DNA of 64,000 nt from Ferruginibacter sp. (GTDB taxonomy: Bacteria; Bacteroidota; Bacteroidia; Chitinophagales; Chitinophagaceae). The notes beneath the pieces are model-generated. The model saw only the letters and a list, made by a program, of their open reading frames with translations, did not search any database and had not been told where the DNA came from. Position numbers and translations under genes: made by a program. How positions within the stretch are numbered: position 1 is the stretch's first letter; each line of letters begins with the position of its first letter. The DNA is taken from assembly GCA_013141115.1 (NCBI GenBank), contig JABFRP010000001.1, positions 372,001-436,000 on the forward strand, read 5' to 3'. Positions 35,723 to 43,742 of the stretch are shown here, piece after piece.

Positions 35723-36655
35723 TATTTTTACCAGGTTTTTACTTTTGTTCAACGCCAGTTTGGGCGGCAGTATGGCAATGATCTCTTCTTTTAAAACATC
35801 AATCAGTTTCTTTTTTATATAATCACGGTGTGTTACCAGACTTACTTCTCTTACCGGTGCAGGCGATTTAAAATGCCGTATCATATTGGTTTGTTTAGCA
35901 GAAAAATCAAGCGTGGCTAATTCGGGTAAAATGGTTACGCCGTTATTCAACTCTACCATTTTTCTAAGGGTTTCCACACTACCTGCTTCATATTCAAAAT
36001 TGCTTTGTTCTTTGGTTTGTTTTTTCAGCTCACATAAATTAATTATCTGCGATCGGAAACAATGGCCTTCTTCCAGCAACCACAATTCTTTCAGGTCAAT
36101 ATCATCTGCCAGTACATAAGTTTTTTTATAAGCTGCATTTTTTTTAGATACATATGCTACCAGCTCTTCGTAAAATAGAGGGTATTCAGTTATGCTGGCT
36201 TCCTGTAAAGGGGTTACTAAAAGGCCGGCATCAATTCTCCCTGTCTTTAATTTTTCAACAATAATATCGGTGGTCATCTCTTTCACCTTTATAGTAACAT
36301 CAGGATATTTTTTTAAGAAAGGCTGTAAAAAAAGGGGCAATAAATAAGGTGCCAAAGTAGGGATAATGCCAATCTTTAATTCGCCTTGTAAAATACCCTG
36401 CTTATCGCTGATAAGCTGGTCGATCTTTTTTACTTCGTTTAAAATGATCCTTGCCTGCTGAATAATTTCTTCACCAATCTCCGTAGGAATAACCGGTTGC
36501 TTGCTACGGTCGAAAATTTTACTGCCCAGCGTTTCTTCCAGCTTTTGAATTTGCATGCTTAAAGTGGGTTGAGTTATAAAACACTGTTCGGCTGCTGTTG
36601 AAAAATGGCGGTGTGTATCCACGGCAACTATGTATTCTAATTGTGTAATGGTCAT
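35720..36655 (-). CDS. oxyR: hydrogen-peroxide sensor, OxyR-type LysR regulator
   Basis: The 311-residue protein has an N-terminal winged helix (1-60; STAAEQCFITQPTLSMQIQKLEE, shown in part) and a LysR co-inducer domain. It contains EEGHCFRSQIINLC with Cys199 and Cys208, the same residue numbers as the redox pair of E. coli OxyR, in the equivalent motif (EGHCLRDQ...C). It should activate peroxide-defence genes when the disulfide forms. The start codon is 4 nt from a TATTTTTG promoter box, and an OxyR-like palindrome covers that box (36665-36679), pointing to autoregulation. The adjacent peroxiredoxin and aquaporin genes are candidate targets. Confidence 0.93.
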   Translation of the reverse strand: MTITQLEYIVAVDTHRHFSTAAEQCFITQPTLSMQIQKLEETLGSKIFDRSKQPVIPTEIGEEIIQQARIILNEVKKIDQLISDKQGILQGELKIGIIPTLAPYLLPLFLQPFLKKYPDVTIKVKEMTTDIIVEKLKTGRIDAGLLVTPLQEASITEYPLFYEELVAYVSKKNAAYKKTYVLADDIDLKELWLLEEGHCFRSQIINLCELKKQTKEQSNFEYEAGSVETLRKMVELNNGVTILPELATLDFSAKQTNMIRHFKSPAPVREVSLVTHRDYIKKKLIDVLKEEIIAILPPKLALNKSKNLVKI

Positions 36656-36659
36656 GCCG

Positions 36660-36667
36660 CAAAAATA
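36660..36667 (-). promoter_or_regulatory. -7 box of the oxyR promoter (leaderless candidate)
   Basis: CAAAAATA on the plus strand reads TATTTTTG on the minus strand, a perfect TAnnTTTG box. Only four bases (CGGC) separate it from the oxyR ATG, so the transcript is probably leaderless or nearly so. No TTG lies 17-23 nt upstream. Confidence 0.5.
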
Positions 36668-36679
36668 GATATTATCTAT
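36665..36679. promoter_or_regulatory. oxyR: OxyR-box-like palindrome in the oxyR promoter
   Basis: ATAGATATTATCTAT fits the classical OxyR half-site consensus ATAGntnnnanCTAT at every fixed position, and the arms AATAGATA / TATCTATT form an 8-bp perfect palindrome around one central base. It overlaps the -7 box of oxyR by three bases, the position expected for autorepression by a LysR-type regulator. Confidence 0.6.
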
Positions 36680-36830
36680 TTAATTATAATTTTTATCAAT
36701 GAATATTATAATTAAATTTAATTACATTTGAAAATATAGTATCAAAATAAAATAGCAGCGTATAAGGACAGCAAACATTAACAACAGTGTCAGGTATAAT
36801 AGATTTATGAAAAATCAAAAATTAAAAATT

Positions 36831-36856
36831 AAAGCCTCACTACGGTGGGGCTTTTT
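36831..36856 (-). terminator. terminator hairpin after the second PorP/SprF gene
   Basis: AAAGCCTCAC (36831-36840) pairs with GTGGGGCTTT (36845-36854) over 10 positions with one T-G pair, closed by a four-base loop. In the minus direction it is followed by several runs of T, and in the plus direction by TTTTT, so it can terminate in either direction. The upstream minus-strand gene is the PorP/SprF gene at 36927. Confidence 0.7.
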
Positions 36857-36926
36857 ATATACAAATTTTGTACTTTTTTGGAATGTAAGTTTTATGTTTT
36901 TATCCAATAAAAACTAAAGTCTGTTA

Positions 36927-38012
36927 CTAAAACTTAGGACATCGTACCGCATCTGCACTTGTATTGTTGCGGTCTAAGTATTTTTGATAGGTTAATGCTA
37001 ACTCAAATCCGCCACGCCCACTGCTGGCATTTTTTAATTGCGATATGTTAGCATCGTAACTGATCGAGATAGCTAAAGGCTTAAATTCTAGTTTTGCAAC
37101 AGGTATCAAAGCGTCTTTCCAGCGTAAAAAAGCACCGGCATGCAAAATATATTTCGGAGTTTCAATGTCATCCAATCTCCAGGAGTATAGAGCGCCTGCC
37201 ATTGTTTCTGTAAAAGTGCCTTGTTTGGAATAATCTCCCAGTAATGTAAAAAACGAATATTCGTTAATGTTCATTCTTACACCTAATGAGCCAACCCATT
37301 TGGGTATCATTTCATAATTAGGATTGCCATAAAAAGATACTTTAGTGGCTTTATTAAAATGGTGGTAAGCTACTCCCAGGTAAATATTATTATCGGTGTT
37401 ATCGCCAATCTGTGTATTAAAGCTCATGCCAACACTTCCATCTAAATAAGAATAGGAATTTTTGGGAAAAGTTTCGCCGGTTGATAAACCAGGGTTAAAA
37501 CCTGTGCCATCGTATTGGCTGTTGGTAGTTACTTTACTTCTGTCTATACTGCGTTGTACCCAGCCTCCCATAAATCCTAAAGATAAATACATGTTTTTTT
37601 CTTCACTTAAAGATTTGTGGTAGTTGATAGCCGGCAAAATATGAGTGGATTGTAATGCGATTGTTCCGGCTTTATCATACAAGATCTGACCTCCTAATGT
37701 TATAAAATCATCTCCCTTGCCAATAGGTTTTTTATATTCGGCATTTAATGATCCGGTTTGATAAGGCGTGGTTACACTGTTCCATTGATTGCGATATACA
37801 GCCTGAATCCTCACATCTCCGCTAAAAATACCAGCAAGAGCAGGGTTTCTAAGTAATGGAGTTTCAAAAAATTGGGAGAAGTGAATGTCTTGTGTATAAG
37901 CTTGCTTGCCAGTTATAAGCAATATAAAAAAACTCAATAAAGGTTTAAGCAAACCTCTCCACATTGTGCCAGATTTTGTTGTTAGTGCAATTTTGTTATA
38001 CTTCAAACGCAT
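36927..38012 (-). CDS. PorP/SprF family outer-membrane protein
   Basis: The 361-residue protein has a long basic N-terminus, a hydrophobic signal region (about 22-36), cleavage near AYTQ, and then DIHFSQFFETPLLRNPALAG and YRNQWNSV, the family hallmark. The remaining sequence alternates short strands and ends in a Lys-Phe C-terminus, consistent with an outer-membrane barrel. An internal ATG (37964) would give a shorter signal peptide and is an alternative start. It follows a 1449-residue type B PKD protein with a 14-bp gap, so it is almost certainly that protein's export partner. It differs clearly from the first PorP/SprF protein in this window, so the two are not a recent duplication. Confidence 0.93.
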   Translation of the reverse strand: MRLKYNKIALTTKSGTMWRGLLKPLLSFFILLITGKQAYTQDIHFSQFFETPLLRNPALAGIFSGDVRIQAVYRNQWNSVTTPYQTGSLNAEYKKPIGKGDDFITLGGQILYDKAGTIALQSTHILPAINYHKSLSEEKNMYLSLGFMGGWVQRSIDRSKVTTNSQYDGTGFNPGLSTGETFPKNSYSYLDGSVGMSFNTQIGDNTDNNIYLGVAYHHFNKATKVSFYGNPNYEMIPKWVGSLGVRMNINEYSFFTLLGDYSKQGTFTETMAGALYSWRLDDIETPKYILHAGAFLRWKDALIPVAKLEFKPLAISISYDANISQLKNASSGRGGFELALTYQKYLDRNNTSADAVRCPKF

Positions 38013-38026
38013 TTTTAGTATAATTA

Positions 38027-41000
38027 TTATTGAATTAAGCTGATATTTCCTTTATAAGAAAGCACTTCACTGTTCTCACATACAATCTCAATAATGTAAG
38101 TATAAACATCAGTAGTTAATAATTTGCCATTGTACCTGCCGTTCCACCCTGCAAACTGATCGTTAGGAAAAAGATTAGCTTTTTGAAAAACCATTTCTCC
38201 CCAACGGTTAAATATCCGTATGCTTCGTATTGCAAATAACCCGGTACCTCTTGGATAAAACCAATCATTTACACCATCGTTGTTAGGAGAAAAAGTATTG
38301 GGTATAAAAACATTTTTATTGTTGCAAACAACAATAATGGTGATGTTATCGGTATTGATACAACCATTACCATCGGTAACTTTTATGTTGTAAGTAGTGG
38401 TGTTTTTGGGCGAAGCAATGGTATTGTAACAGTTGGTGCAGGATAATGCAGTAGCTGGTGTCCATAAATAATCTACCACAACAGAGCCTGTTGGTGTTAT
38501 ACCAACTGATGAGCCAACACCAAGAATCTTGTCAGGTCCTGCATCAATAACCGGCAGCGGATAAACAATTACAGTTTGCTCTACAGTATCGGCGCAACCT
38601 GTACTATTGGTTACTACTAATCGTAATGGATAATTTCCGGCAGTATCATAGCGTTGCGGTAATGGGTTTTGCGTTATAGAAGTGTTTCCATTTCCAAAAC
38701 TCCAGTACCATTTTATGGCAGAGGTATCGGGTTGTACTACTATGCCGGTAAAAGTAAGTTTGCTTTGCATACAAATAGGCATATTGCCTGCAATGGCAAC
38801 TACAGGCGAAGCAACAATTTTTATAAGGTTGGTTTTAATTGCAGTGTCGCTGCAGCCATTGGTTGTTGTAACAATTAAACGTACCGTGTAAAAACCTGGG
38901 CCACTATAATTATGCGATGGGTTTTGAGCTGTTGATGTGCCACCATCACCAAAATCCCAATTATAGGTATTAATTACGCCATTACTTATTGTAGAATCTG
39001 TAAAGTTAACAACACCGGCATCGCAAAATAATGAATCGCTTGCGCCAAAATTTACATCACTTTTGGTAACGTAAATGGTATCAATGCCTAATACCGGTAT
39101 TTGGCAGCCTGTCTGATCTTCTAAAATTACTTTAGGTAAAAACTGGCCGGGTAATAAATAGTTATAAATAAGATTAGAGTCAGTGGTTGCCAAGGTATTG
39201 CCATCACTAAAATCCCAAAAATAAGTAACAGGGCCGGGAGTTGATACATGAAAGCTAATGGGCAAAGGCGAACAGCCTGCCAGTGGTGTATAGGTTAATG
39301 ATGCTGTGGAAGGGTATACAATTATTGTTTTGTAAGCAGTATCTACGCAACCACCGGGGCCCATTACAGCAAACCTTGCAATATATGTTCCCGGTGCAGA
39401 ATAATAGTGGGTTGGTTTGGTTAATGTAGATGTGGTACCGTCTCCAAAAATCCAGATACCACTTGTGGCATATAAAGATGTATTAGTGAAAATTACTTCA
39501 AAGGGAGTGCAGGAACTTAAAGAATCATTTACACTAAAGGATGCTTTAACGGTGTGTACTTTTACATAGTTCAACTTAGTTACAGTGTCCTTGCAGCCAT
39601 TAATATCTGTTGCAATTAATTGTACGGCGTAATCTCCGTCAGTCGTATATACTTTAACAGGGCTGGTAGCAATGGAAGTGCTGGCGTTGCCAAAATTCCA
39701 GTTAAAGCTAAGCCCAATACCTGTTGATGTGTTATTGAATACAACATTTTTCCCAACACAGGTTAAAGAGTCCGGTGTAGAGAAGATTGCTTTAGGCTTA
39801 GTAACAAACACCTGAGTATTACTGGCAAAAACATTGGTACATCCGTAACTATCAGTTACTACCACTAATGGGTTAAAATTTCCGGTAGTATCATAGATGT
39901 GATTAAAAGGAGGATTGTTGTACGTTTGTGAATTGCCGTCGCCAAAATTCCACACCCATTTTGTAATGGGGTGAACTCCATCAGTATTAGTAAGGTCAGT
40001 AAAATTTACACTTAAAGGTTTGCAGCCAGCCGATGGAGAAAAAGAAAAATTGGCTATAGGCCCCCAAACTCTGATGATATTATTTTTTGTAAAGGTAGAA
40101 ATACATCCTCTTGTATCGGTAATTGTAAGTGTAACTGAATATAAACCTGGCAAGTTATAAGTATGTGTAGTTACAGCTCCGGCTAAACCAGATGTTCCAT
40201 CACCATAATCCCAAAAATAAGTAGCTATATTGTTTGGATTTATTCCCGTAGTTTGAAAAATCGCTACCTGGCTGGTGCAAATAGTATCATCAGTTGCAAT
40301 AAAATTTGCGGTTTCGGTAAACAAATTAATACTGTTAACTCTGGTATTATTACAGCTGCCATTAGTTACCGTTAGTGATACATTATAGTTACCAAATGCA
40401 GCGTATGTATGTGTTGGGTTTTGGGCAGTTGAAGTAAAACCATCACCAAAATTCCAAAACCAGGTTTGTGGTAAAGTAGATTGGTCAGTAAATGATACCT
40501 GTAATTTATTGCCGCAATTAAATGCACTGTTAAACCTGGCTACCGGAGGTAAGGCGGTTATGTAATTATTTCTTACTAACGTATCGGCACAACCATTATT
40601 CCATGCAATAAAGCGTATTGAAAAAACACCAGTATCCTGGTAAGTATAAACCGGGTTTTCCAGGCTTGAAGTACCGGTAGCATCTCCAAAATCCCAGTCC
40701 CATCTATCTGAAGGAGCAGTTAAATTAGTAAATTGAATGAGTTGTCCTACACATTGTGCTAAAGGCAATGCATTGAAATTTGCCAATGATTTATTACCCA
40801 CTCTTACAGCATTTACTAATATAGAAGAATCAATACATCCATCATTGGTAGTTATGAATAATTTTACAGTGTAGTTGCCTTGTACTAAATATGTGTAAGA
40901 CGGATTTTGAGCTGTAGAAGTTCCGCCATCTCCAAAATTCCATAAATAAGCAGCAACCCCATCAACTGTTGTAACATTGGGCGTTGGGTTGATAGTAAAG

Positions 41001-42376
41001 GGGACACAGCCTTCAAGTGGTAAACCATTAATATTTACAGCCGGAGCCTGTATTCTTATAAATTGATTTTTTTTGATGCTGTCGCTGCAACCGTTTGCAC
41101 CAGTAATGATAAGGGTTACCGTGTAGTTGCCAATACTGGTATAGGTATGCGAAGGGTTTTGTTGGGTAGATGTGCCACCATCACCAAAATTCCAATTCCA
41201 CGCTATTGCTCCACCAGTTGAAAGATCATTAAAATTAACCGTAAATGGTACTTTACAATCAGTAACATCAGGTGCTGTAAAATCTGGCACAGGCAAATCT
41301 AAAACTGTAATTTGTTTTGTAATAGAATCGGCACAAGTGCCATAGCTATTTTTTAGTTTGACAAAATATACACCAGCTGTTGAATAAATTTTGGAGGGAT
41401 TTGTTACGGTGGAAAAAGTGGCATCTCCAAAATCCCACAAGGACCCGGCAGAGACAGGGCTGGATGTGTTTACAAAATTTGCAGTAACTCCTCTGCAAAT
41501 TGTTGTTGGGCCTGTAAAATCAGATACCACATCTTTTATAACTACAGCGGCTGGTTTTATCAAAGTATCTACACAGCCGGCACTACTTTGCGTAATTAAG
41601 GTAACTGTAAAACTACCTCCTGTAAAATAGGTGTAAGAAGGGTTAGTTGCAAAAGAAGTACCACCATCTCCAAAAAGCCATTCATGCGTTAATGTACCAG
41701 GGCCAGTGGAAAGGTTAGTGAAATTAATTGTTTCCGGAGGTTTGCATAATTGAGGGGCCGTGTTACTAAAGTTTACTGTAACTCCCGGCGATACCTGTAT
41801 ATAATTAGGTCGGCTTACAACTTTTGAACAACCACCTGCATTGGTAACTTTTAAAGTAACAGTGTAGTTACCCGCCGTTGTATAAATATGAAAAGGATTT
41901 TGAGCAGTTGATAAAGCGCCATCACCAAAATCCCATTCCCAGGTGCTTATAGCAGCCGAGCCGCCAGATGATAAATCAGTAAAGCTAACTCTTAACGGAA
42001 AACAACCCGAAACGTTTGTTTCACTAAAGTCTACTATTGGTTTATCATCCACCTTAATGTACTGTGTGCGGCTAATGCTATTACTGCCCAAAGTATTACT
42101 AACTTTTAACGTAATTGTATATAAGCCAGAGTTAAAGTAGGTAGTAGTGGGGTTTTGTTGGGTAGATAAAGTGCCATTGCCCAAATCCCATTCCCATGAT
42201 GTAGGAGAGCCGGTACTGTTATCAGTAAATGTTACTGCTAAAGGAGCACAGCCGCTAAGTGGGGTAGCCGAAAAGTTTGCTGCTGGTTGACTTAGGGCAA
42301 TAGAACTGATTAGAATAAATACAGATAGTATAAATGATTTTATATAGCAGGTATTATTAAGTAAAAGTAGTTTCAT
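38027..42376 (-). CDS. giant PKD-repeat surface protein with type B T9SS sorting domain
   Basis: The 1449-residue protein has a signal peptide (about 1-29) and then about 15 tandem PKD domains of 85-95 residues, each with the W.FGDG.TST..NP..Y signature (for example WDFGDG, WNFGDG, WLFGDG, WIFGDG). Most units have a pair of cysteines. A final Ig-like unit (AGPDKILGVGSS) precedes the type B CTD (about 1360-1449) with VFIPNTFSPNNDGVND, IRIFNRWGEMVF and WNGRYNGK. It resembles SprB-type filamentous adhesins in plan, though SprB itself is far longer. It should be secreted by T9SS and act on the surface in adhesion or motility. It is the first gene of a two-gene unit with PorP/SprF; the 5' region holds no clear promoter box. 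Confidence 0.95.
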   Translation of the reverse strand: MKLLLLNNTCYIKSFILSVFILISSIALSQPAANFSATPLSGCAPLAVTFTDNSTGSPTSWEWDLGNGTLSTQQNPTTTYFNSGLYTITLKVSNTLGSNSISRTQYIKVDDKPIVDFSETNVSGCFPLRVSFTDLSSGGSAAISTWEWDFGDGALSTAQNPFHIYTTAGNYTVTLKVTNAGGCSKVVSRPNYIQVSPGVTVNFSNTAPQLCKPPETINFTNLSTGPGTLTHEWLFGDGGTSFATNPSYTYFTGGSFTVTLITQSSAGCVDTLIKPAAVVIKDVVSDFTGPTTICRGVTANFVNTSSPVSAGSLWDFGDATFSTVTNPSKIYSTAGVYFVKLKNSYGTCADSITKQITVLDLPVPDFTAPDVTDCKVPFTVNFNDLSTGGAIAWNWNFGDGGTSTQQNPSHTYTSIGNYTVTLIITGANGCSDSIKKNQFIRIQAPAVNINGLPLEGCVPFTINPTPNVTTVDGVAAYLWNFGDGGTSTAQNPSYTYLVQGNYTVKLFITTNDGCIDSSILVNAVRVGNKSLANFNALPLAQCVGQLIQFTNLTAPSDRWDWDFGDATGTSSLENPVYTYQDTGVFSIRFIAWNNGCADTLVRNNYITALPPVARFNSAFNCGNKLQVSFTDQSTLPQTWFWNFGDGFTSTAQNPTHTYAAFGNYNVSLTVTNGSCNNTRVNSINLFTETANFIATDDTICTSQVAIFQTTGINPNNIATYFWDYGDGTSGLAGAVTTHTYNLPGLYSVTLTITDTRGCISTFTKNNIIRVWGPIANFSFSPSAGCKPLSVNFTDLTNTDGVHPITKWVWNFGDGNSQTYNNPPFNHIYDTTGNFNPLVVVTDSYGCTNVFASNTQVFVTKPKAIFSTPDSLTCVGKNVVFNNTSTGIGLSFNWNFGNASTSIATSPVKVYTTDGDYAVQLIATDINGCKDTVTKLNYVKVHTVKASFSVNDSLSSCTPFEVIFTNTSLYATSGIWIFGDGTTSTLTKPTHYYSAPGTYIARFAVMGPGGCVDTAYKTIIVYPSTASLTYTPLAGCSPLPISFHVSTPGPVTYFWDFSDGNTLATTDSNLIYNYLLPGQFLPKVILEDQTGCQIPVLGIDTIYVTKSDVNFGASDSLFCDAGVVNFTDSTISNGVINTYNWDFGDGGTSTAQNPSHNYSGPGFYTVRLIVTTTNGCSDTAIKTNLIKIVASPVVAIAGNMPICMQSKLTFTGIVVQPDTSAIKWYWSFGNGNTSITQNPLPQRYDTAGNYPLRLVVTNSTGCADTVEQTVIVYPLPVIDAGPDKILGVGSSVGITPTGSVVVDYLWTPATALSCTNCYNTIASPKNTTTYNIKVTDGNGCINTDNITIIVVCNNKNVFIPNTFSPNNDGVNDWFYPRGTGLFAIRSIRIFNRWGEMVFQKANLFPNDQFAGWNGRYNGKLLTTDVYTYIIEIVCENSEVLSYKGNISLIQ

Positions 42377-42505
42377 TAGATATCAATAAGCAGGATTCTA
42401 TAATTACCAAAAACTGTTCCGTTTTAACCCATTTATGATAATTATGATGCTTTCGGTAATAAAAACGCTTATTCAGCTATAAAATATTCCTAAAAGATAT
42501 CTAAT

Positions 42506-42540
42506 ATACAAAAACCTCCTTGATGAGGAGGTTTTTGTAT
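42506..42540. terminator. strong terminator hairpin after the DUF1573 operon
   Basis: ATACAAAAACCTCCT (42506-42520) pairs perfectly with AGGAGGTTTTTGTAT (42526-42540), loop TGATG. It works in both directions; on the minus strand it follows the second DUF1573 gene. Confidence 0.85.
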
Positions 42541-42558
42541 TATGGTATTTTAAATATT

Positions 42559-43113
42559 TTAACTTTTAGTGGCAGTAGCTACAGGCTTTTTTGTTTTTAC
42601 ACTTTTTGCAGGTATTACTTTACTGGTGGTAGCAGGTTTTAATTTTAGTGATTTAACCGCCGGTGTGGCAACAGCAGCTGGTGTTTTTACAATTGCAGGT
42701 GCTGCACTTTCGGCTTTCCATTTGTCATAATCTTCTGCAGTTAAAACATCGCCTGTTATGGTAACACTTTTTACCTCATCAACACCGGCAAATTTTACCG
42801 ATATGCTTTTGGTAAAGTGACCTACATTGGCAGCATTAAATTTTGCACTTACATAACCGGTTGAGCCGGGAGCAATAGGAGTTTTAGTATAATCACCAAT
42901 AGTACATCCGCATGTTGGGCTGGCCAATTCAATAATCAATGGCTCTTTTGTAATATTTGTAACTGTAAATTTTACTTCTTCGGGGTTGTTTTGTTTCAAT
43001 TTACCCTGATCAATGGTTTCTGTTACAAATTTAGCAACTTCATCAGCTTTTCTTTGTGCAAATAAAGCAGTAGTTAAAACCAGTGCCGTAAGCGATAGGA
43101 TTATTTGTTTCAT
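42559..43113 (-). CDS. DUF1573 secreted protein with basic tail
   Basis: The 184-residue protein has a signal peptide (MKQIILSLTALVLTTALFAQ) and one DUF1573 domain (about 30-120), an Ig-like fold with the ASPTCGCTIGDYTKTPIAPG motif; the CGC pair is a family hallmark. The C-terminal 55 residues are rich in Lys, Pro, Ala, Thr and Val and probably unstructured. DUF1573 proteins are exported and of unknown role; some sit next to lipoprotein or envelope genes. It is 20 bp downstream of a second DUF1573 gene, so the two are co-transcribed paralogues. The low-complexity tail is absent from the neighbour. Confidence 0.88.
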   Translation of the reverse strand: MKQIILSLTALVLTTALFAQRKADEVAKFVTETIDQGKLKQNNPEEVKFTVTNITKEPLIIELASPTCGCTIGDYTKTPIAPGSTGYVSAKFNAANVGHFTKSISVKFAGVDEVKSVTITGDVLTAEDYDKWKAESAAPAIVKTPAAVATPAVKSLKLKPATTSKVIPAKSVKTKKPVATATKS

Positions 43114-43133
43114 TATTATTTTTTTATAGTTGT

Positions 43134-43610
43134 TTAATTTTTTAAATCGCCCAGGCTCTTGTTTTCAGGAGCTGATGCAGCTGGTGTTTTCCAAACTTCT
43201 CCTTTAATAAATAATTGTTTGATTTCTGAACCATTGTAGGTAATAGTTACAGGTTTGGTAAAAGGGCCTTCAGCTGCTGCGTTGTAACCAACGGTTATTT
43301 TAGCTGTAGCTCCGGGGGCAATGGGTCTATCTCTTTCCCATTCCGGAGTTGTACAACCGCAACTAGCCTGAACATTTACAATTTTAAGGGAATCCTTACC
43401 CTTATTCGTAATTTCAAAAACGTGTGTTACAGGTTTGCCTTGCGGAATCTTGCCGAAATCAAATTCGGTTTCTTTTAAAAATAATACTTCTACAGGAGCT
43501 GCCGCAACTTTGGTGTCCGCTGCATTTGCTGCTATAATAGGCTTGGTTGTTTGAGCATTTACAACTACTGCTGAAAATGCAATTAATGTTAATGTAATTA
43601 TTTTTTTCAT
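43134..43610 (-). CDS. DUF1573 secreted protein
   Basis: The 158-residue protein has a signal peptide (MKKIITLTLIAFSAVVVNAQ), a 20-residue linker and a DUF1573 domain (about 40-140) with FDFGKIPQGKPVTHVFEITN and the ASCGCTTPEWERDRPIAPG motif. The fold is Ig-like (related to ASPM/SPD-2/Hydin domains). The gene leads a two-gene unit with the following DUF1573 paralogue, and both have the same order of signal, linker and domain. The TATCTTTG box (43636-43643) is the promoter candidate. Confidence 0.9.
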   Translation of the reverse strand: MKKIITLTLIAFSAVVVNAQTTKPIIAANAADTKVAAAPVEVLFLKETEFDFGKIPQGKPVTHVFEITNKGKDSLKIVNVQASCGCTTPEWERDRPIAPGATAKITVGYNAAAEGPFTKPVTITYNGSEIKQLFIKGEVWKTPAASAPENKSLGDLKN

Positions 43611-43635
43611 GATAGTTTTTTTTCAATTTCTCTTT

Positions 43636-43643
43636 CAAAGATA
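43636..43643 (-). promoter_or_regulatory. -7 box candidate for the DUF1573 pair
   Basis: CAAAGATA on the plus strand reads TATCTTTG on the minus strand, a perfect TAnnTTTG box about 25 nt upstream of the ATG. No TTG is found at the expected distance; the upstream region instead has the inverted repeat AACGG-N6-CCGTT (43648-43663). Confidence 0.4.
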
Positions 43644-43714
43644 CTAAAACGGCGAAAACCGTTGTAAATTGTTAACCTGTTAGCAGATTATTAACAAACC
43701 TGCGCTATAATTTA

Positions 43715-43722
43715 TATTTTTG
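43715..43722 (+). promoter_or_regulatory. -7 box candidate for the E1 dehydrogenase gene
   Basis: TATTTTTG, a perfect TAnnTTTG match, ends 20 nt before the ATG at 43743. No TTG is present at the usual upstream distance, so support is partial. Confidence 0.4.
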
Positions 43723-43742
43723 CCTTATCATATACAAGCCAT

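Noticed and set aside
36807..36917. 36-residue open frame starting MKNQKLKIK near the terminator
   Set aside because: It runs through the terminator hairpin and has no promoter box or similarity, so it is likely chance.
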